Shown here: positions 59,974-64,000 of the stretch, one piece after another | Layout: each line of letters opens with the position of its first letter | Position numbering within the stretch: position 1 is the stretch's first letter | NCBI GenBank assembly: GCA_016931515.1 | Contig: JAFGEQ010000012.1 | Coordinates: forward strand, 194,815 to 258,814 | Source: a candidate division CSSED10-310 bacterium | Lineage (GTDB): Bacteria > CSSED10-310 | DNA length: 64,000 nt | Reading direction: 5' to 3' | Position numbers and translations under genes: made by a program | Notes under the pieces: generated by a model | Seen by the model: the letters and a program-made list of their open reading frames with translations, nothing else | Databases searched by the model: none | Told to the model about the DNA's origin: nothing

Positions 59974-60732
59974 ATGAAACGTCTGACCCTTTTTTCTGCT
60001 GTCTATATCATTATATGGGTCTCCTCTATCTTTTCCGCTCAGGAACCGGTTCCCCCGGATAATCTCTGGCTCAAGGCGGTGGAGATTACATCTCACAACG
60101 AACAATGGACGCCGGGATACATGCTTTCATCCGTGATTGTGAAGGATAAAAAAGGCAATGTCCTGGAATCGGAAGACACGGAAATGAGATTTTTCGAGGA
60201 TGCTTCGGGCGAAATCCGGAGTGAGGTAATATCCGGAGGGAATAACACATCCGCCTCCGGCAGTTCAGATGAAAAAAAGGATCAGAATAAGAAGAAAGAG
60301 GAAGACGAATCGGAAAAGCAGGAGTTCAGCATCAATCCGTCGGACAGCATGTTCAATACCGGTGTCCAGGATCGCGTGACCGCCACGGCAACAACGCGCA
60401 GACAGAGTATCGGCGATCTGCAGGCAATCGCATATGAATTCAGTTACCGGCAGGAGAACGGGGAAACACGGAAAGGGATAGCATGGCTCCATGAATCCAC
60501 CGGTATGCCCCTGATGGCGGAATACACACTGGATCCGCTTCCGAAGCATATGGATGCAATGCAGACGAAAATGCAGTATTCAACTCAGAGTGTAGACACC
60601 TGGTACCTGGTGAAGCTGGAGATCACCGGCTCCGGCGGGTTTCTGTGGATCAAGCGGCAGTTCGAGTCGCATATTACCTTCAGCCAGCATTTTCGGCATC
60701 AAGTGAACCGGGATAATCCGGACACGGAATAA
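59974..60732 (+). CDS. Secreted protein of unknown function
   Basis: The protein has 252 residues. A signal peptide (MKRLTLFSAVYIIIWVSSIFSAQ) is followed by two beta-rich halves separated by a very charged Lys/Glu/Asp tract (about 100-120). The rest (about 150-252; AIAYEFSYRQENGETRKGIAWLHESTGMPLMAEYTL...YLVKLEITGSGGFLWIKRQFESHITF) looks like an outer-membrane lipoprotein-sorting-type beta fold. I do not recognise the family firmly. AAAGGA precedes ATG 59974. Confidence 0.65.
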   Translation: MKRLTLFSAVYIIIWVSSIFSAQEPVPPDNLWLKAVEITSHNEQWTPGYMLSSVIVKDKKGNVLESEDTEMRFFEDASGEIRSEVISGGNNTSASGSSDEKKDQNKKKEEDESEKQEFSINPSDSMFNTGVQDRVTATATTRRQSIGDLQAIAYEFSYRQENGETRKGIAWLHESTGMPLMAEYTLDPLPKHMDAMQTKMQYSTQSVDTWYLVKLEITGSGGFLWIKRQFESHITFSQHFRHQVNRDNPDTE

Positions 60733-60825
60733 TATCGCGATATCAAGAACGCATGGCGAAAGACGGGGCGCAGGCAAGGAGCGCCCTTACGGTATAACGT
60801 TGATTTTAATGGCGAATGCCTTTAT

Positions 60826-60844
60826 GGGCGGGGAAACCCCGCCC
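60826..60844. repeat. REP-like palindromic element
   Basis: GGGCGGGG-AAA-CCCCGCCC is a perfect 8-bp GC-rich stem in the gap 60733-61009, flanked by CGTAGG-like and GCGCCC-rich segments (including GCGCCCTTACGG at 60781). This composition is typical of intergenic palindromic repeats scattered through a genome. A second copy is not in this window. Confidence 0.45.
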
Positions 60845-61009
60845 CTACGGTCAACCATCGATGATCGTCCCCTCATCGTTTCGGCTGCGCCCGGGCAGGT
60901 TTAAAACCCGACCCTCCGTCCCTCTACTTTCTACTGTCTTCTCGGGATTGGCTGCCTTGCAGAAACAGCCCGCATTATCGAAATGGGCGAACCAGTTAAC
61001 AAATGACGA

Positions 61010-62857
61010 TTATTCCGACCATCCAAACTGAAACGAGCCGAACGAACCGAACAGATCCGTCACCTCCGCATTTGTCATGGCAGCGTACCACATCATACCG
61101 GATGCACTGCCGGCTCCTTCCGGCCACGTGAATGAAGGCAGAACCGCAATAGTCTCAGCACCCGGAACAATCGTTCTCAAATAGAAATCAAATTCGGAAA
61201 AAGATGGCGCAAAAAAGTAACTGCCATACACATCCAGAATGACAAATACCGGGACGTCAGGATAGGTTTCAGCTCCCGGATTGCAAATAGTGACATCGCA
61301 AAAGCACGGATCGCCAGGATGGAAGTTATCTGTGGGCATCATAACTGTGCACCCCAGTGTCTCACATTCAGGTGTCGGCGTTGGAGGAAGTGGTGTGTTC
61401 GTCGGATCGCCCGGAGCTGTCGTGGGTGTCGATGTCGGTCTATGCGTCGGCGTATATGTGGGTGTGCGGGTGGGGATGGGTGTGGGAGTTCGCGTGGGAA
61501 GCGGCGTATTGGTTGGATCACCCGGTGCAGTCGTGGGCGTCAATGTCGGCGTACGTGACGGGGTGCGGGTGGGCGTGAGCGTTGGCGTTCGCGTTGGGGT
61601 GGCTGTTGGAGGTGAAGCGGATAACCGGTAATGATATCCCATGTCAACCGTGCCGATATCATATCCATCGTCGGTCCGGGTCGTCCGGCTATCCATACAC
61701 ACCATGATGGGTCCGCTGCCACCGGCATAACCGTTGAAACAGATTGCGACGGCGGATGTCGAACCGGTATTGAAACAGGGGCTGTTGGATGCCTGACCCG
61801 CTGCGGTCTGACTCAGATAGTAGGTACCCAGAGGACCGGAGACGAACAGAGGATCCGCGTTAATGTTCCCGGTGCCGGGGAAGACTCCGGATGTCCGTCT
61901 TACATTGGAGTAACTGCATAATGTGTTCCCGCCGGAAGAGGCAAAACCGTTTGAAGCGCTGTCCCAGATGATGCAGTTGATCATTGTCACATCAGACATG
62001 CTGTTGAACAGTGTGCACCCATCCATTGCGTCGTTCCCGGAAAACGTACAACTGGAAAAAGTTGCATCCGCGTTAGTTGCGTATGCTGCACCTCCGCCCT
62101 GATCGGTCTGATCAGATAAAGCGGTGTTCCCATGAAAAAGACAGTTAATGAGATCATGTGTCCCGATGATTTCGATTCCCCCTCCGGAATCAGCATCATT
62201 GAAAGCGATTTCACAATCGGTTACCACCGTCGAACCCGTCAGATAAAACCCGCCACCATGACTGAAGTTCGCTCCGCTGGCTGCACTATTGTAAAAAACT
62301 TTACATGCAACAAATTCTCCCCCGGCAGAGGAAACACCCGCACCCCGAAGAGCCCCATTGTTACTGATGTAAGTGTCATAAATTGAAGGATTGCAGCTTG
62401 CATCGCCAAACACAGCCCCACCATTGTTTCCTGCACTGCAATTGGTTATCCGGCATTCCGTGATTGTCGGGGAACAGTTTGATGCGATATATATGCCTCC
62501 ACCGTTGCCAGTACCACCGGGCATGTTCCCGTTTCGAATCGTCACCCCCTTCAAGACCGTTCCTCTTCCTTCGTTGTGATGGAAATATGCGCCACGACCC
62601 GAACTCTGACAATCAATAATGCAGTTGTCCGGTCCATTGCTGGATTGGACAGTGATCGCTTTTCCATAAAACTCCAGGTTTTTATTGCCGGTTCCTGTGT
62701 ATGTTCCATTCGCGATCATGACAGTATCAGTTGTACTCGCGGCATTGATGGCTTCCTGGATAGTGGCATATTGACTCGGCACATGCAGCGTCGCTCCACT
62801 TGCAAGTGGCGGCAGAAGCAAGAACAGAAGCGTCAGAATATATAATGAAGGCTTCAT
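61010..62857 (-). CDS. Secreted right-handed beta-helix protein with Thr/Pro linker and the shared C-terminal domain (615 residues)
   Basis: A signal peptide ([21 protein letters not shown]) precedes a parallel beta-helix of about 390 residues with pectin-lyase-like rungs ([18 protein letters not shown]..., [29 protein letters not shown]). A Thr/Pro/Arg linker (about 413-497) contains the unit [12 protein letters not shown] twice. Residues 498-615 are the shared C-terminal domain ([34 protein letters not shown], ending FQFGWSE). No catalytic residues of pectin lyases are evident. It is probably a surface polysaccharide-binding or adhesion protein. Confidence 0.82.
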   Translation of the reverse strand: MKPSLYILTLLFLLLPPLASGATLHVPSQYATIQEAINAASTTDTVMIANGTYTGTGNKNLEFYGKAITVQSSNGPDNCIIDCQSSGRGAYFHHNEGRGTVLKGVTIRNGNMPGGTGNGGGIYIASNCSPTITECRITNCSAGNNGGAVFGDASCNPSIYDTYISNNGALRGAGVSSAGGEFVACKVFYNSAASGANFSHGGGFYLTGSTVVTDCEIAFNDADSGGGIEIIGTHDLINCLFHGNTALSDQTDQGGGAAYATNADATFSSCTFSGNDAMDGCTLFNSMSDVTMINCIIWDSASNGFASSGGNTLCSYSNVRRTSGVFPGTGNINADPLFVSGPLGTYYLSQTAAGQASNSPCFNTGSTSAVAICFNGYAGGSGPIMVCMDSRTTRTDDGYDIGTVDMGYHYRLSASPPTATPTRTPTLTPTRTPSRTPTLTPTTAPGDPTNTPLPTRTPTPIPTRTPTYTPTHRPTSTPTTAPGDPTNTPLPPTPTPECETLGCTVMMPTDNFHPGDPCFCDVTICNPGAETYPDVPVFVILDVYGSYFFAPSFSEFDFYLRTIVPGAETIAVLPSFTWPEGAGSASGMMWYAAMTNAEVTDLFGSFGSFQFGWSE

Positions 62858-63306
62858 TTTAAAATCCTCCTCCTATGCATATGTAAAGTTCGCGATTCAT
62901 TTATTAGTATATTTGACCAGTTTATACTGTCAAACCAGCTGGGGGTATTTCCGTGGGAGGAGTTATGCGGAAACCGGGGAACTGGCATGGGCAGAAATGA
63001 TCCCGAAAACAGCATCGGGCAGGCGGTCGTCGTCCGCGAACTGCTGTCGACACTCCGGAGCACCGGCGAGATCACTCGTGGGCTTCCCCCGCTGAACCAA
63101 TAAGATCGTTCCCGCTCTATTCAGCAACGCGACGAGATGGTCCAGCCCATTCTGCGACGACGATCCGCGACACCGACTACGACGCTTAAGATCTGGTTGT
63201 CGATTCGGAACAATACTATTCCGCTTTGGACTCCTTCCATCTGAACCGTCCGGCCGAATTGAGCCGGAGAATCGATTATTCATCGGGCCTGAGATATCAT
63301 GAGAGT
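62858..63306. other. 449-base gap without a supported gene
   Basis: The GC-rich part (about 62940-63280) is open for about 107 codons on the minus strand (62963-63283). The product shows no recognisable domain and no start context. Short plus-strand frames are also unconvincing. It may be the remnant of a lost gene. A promoter for the gene at 63307 is not obvious. Confidence 0.3.
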
Positions 63307-64000
63307 ATGAGCAAGCGATGCACAGCAGTCCGGTTGTTGATGATCCTGCCGATCCTTGTCGCTCTGGATCTTCTCAACGCCGAGTACACCTTTCATTCAG
63401 TGGATACATTTCCGGGATGGAACCACCGGATTTTATTCGGCGATACCGATTACGACGGATTCATGGAATTGTTTGTCTATCGTGAAACCGGTGATCATGT
63501 CGGGCATATCGAAGTCTTCGAACGAAACATGGATGATCGTTACAACTTGACCAAGATCATAGACTCGTCTTCGATCCCGATTGTCATTGGTGACGGCGAT
63601 GCCGATGGATTATCGGATCTTTGTGTCAAAATGATCAGCCTTGAAGCAGTTGATGCATATTTTTTAGAGAGCGATTCAGAAAGTTCGTTGCCGGACACTA
63701 ATGTCAGTCCAATTGATGCATTCCTCGCTGATTCCAACAATCCAATGTATATATCCCGTCATGGCGTGTATGTGGATGCGGATCATGACGGACGGCAGGA
63801 AGCAATCATTCCTTTCCATCGATACAATTCCAACGCGATGATAGGTCACACCGGTCCGGCCGTTCTGGAGTACACAGCCGACAACACGCTGATGCTGAAG
63901 AACTTGCTCCTGCCTCTCGGTCAGCGGGGTAATGAAATCTACGATTTTGCCATCGGCGATACGGATCAGGACGGCAGCATGGAAGTGGCATTCTGTACAA
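63307..64000 (+). CDS. Secreted FG-GAP/VCBS-repeat protein, 3' end outside window
   Basis: The frame is open from ATG 63307 to the last base, giving at least 231 residues. A signal peptide (LLMILPILVALDLLNA) is followed by calcium-loop repeats typical of FG-GAP beta-propellers: GDTDYDGFMELFVY, GDGDADGLSDLCV, DADHDGRQEAIIP and GDTDQDGSMEVAF. Each repeat would be one propeller blade. Because the gene is truncated, whether it ends in the shared C-terminal domain or a dockerin cannot be seen. Upstream GAGAG is a weak ribosome site. Confidence 0.8.
   Translation, partial: MSKRCTAVRLLMILPILVALDLLNAEYTFHSVDTFPGWNHRILFGDTDYDGFMELFVYRETGDHVGHIEVFERNMDDRYNLTKIIDSSSIPIVIGDGDADGLSDLCVKMISLEAVDAYFLESDSESSLPDTNVSPIDAFLADSNNPMYISRHGVYVDADHDGRQEAIIPFHRYNSNAMIGHTGPAVLEYTADNTLMLKNLLLPLGQRGNEIYDFAIGDTDQDGSMEVAFCT

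Noticed and set aside
61380-61625. Repetitive DNA that could look like a CRISPR array
   Set aside because: The repeats are short, of unequal spacing, and in frame inside the Thr/Pro linker of the beta-helix protein gene.
62963-63283. Minus-strand frame with ILLVQRGKP, reminiscent of a Nudix hydrolase start
   Set aside because: The Nudix box GxxxxxExxxxxREUxEE is absent and the rest shows no domain.

Overview
The window comes from a Gram-negative (diderm) bacterium that makes LPS. It carries lptB, an msbA-like exporter, a SurA-like chaperone, a small outer-membrane barrel and sigma-54 (rpoN). Gene order in the housekeeping blocks (lptB-rpoN-hpf; ffh-rpsP-khpA-rimM-trmD-rplS-rnhB-yraN; purL-purQ-purS as separate subunits; folE2-queD) is typical of Deltaproteobacteria-like and candidate-phylum lineages. 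Many large secreted proteins with Thr/Pro linkers and a shared, unrecognised C-terminal domain suggest a poorly sampled environmental lineage. I cannot assign a phylum from sequence alone.

Layout. 1-2761: end of lptB, then rpoN and hpf. 2898-10277: methyl-cycle genes metK and ahcY, the latter with an ArsR-methyltransferase fusion gene directly upstream, plus a GH57 glycosidase and rarA. 10426-12988: an outer-membrane barrel and a bifunctional formiminotransferase-cyclodeaminase. 13154-13409: tRNA-Leu, -Cys and -Gly. 13447-18191: a ribosome, tRNA-modification and SRP operon. 18281-23711: two HEAT-like proteins, a RodZ-like anchor, a SurA-like chaperone and queuosine genes. 23806-33548: msbA-like exporter, DciA-like protein, NtrC-type regulator, GHMP kinase, a secreted DUF6600-like protein behind a textbook sigma-54 promoter, and DUF362, DUF2520 and membrane-anchored proteins. 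34114-37855: purL-purQ-purS, with a tandemly duplicated PurS. 38700-38859: tRNA-Gln and tRNA-Glu. 39007-64000: an accessory, secretome-rich region.

The accessory region holds four secreted proteins (genes at 39187, 42866, 51041 and 61010) of unrelated architecture that end in the same roughly 117-residue domain, usually after a Thr/Pro linker. It also holds a PKD-dockerin protein, two orphan dockerin fragments, a broken four-helix-bundle gene, an HD-GYP protein, an FGE-like protein and an FG-GAP protein cut by the window end. Embedded at 53517-57214 is a tightly overlapping four-gene operon: corrinoid protein, homocysteine methyltransferase, free-standing methionine-synthase reactivation domain and a non-pyrrolysine MttB-like methyltransferase. 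It looks like a split methionine synthase in which the folate module is replaced by a methylamine/betaine-type methyltransferase, and it links to the metK/ahcY methyl cycle at the start of the window.

The most novel signals are the shared C-terminal domain, the split corrinoid methyl-transfer operon, the sigma-54 promoter with an upstream inverted repeat, a regulator whose GAFTGA loop reads EAFTGA, and the decaying dockerin modules.
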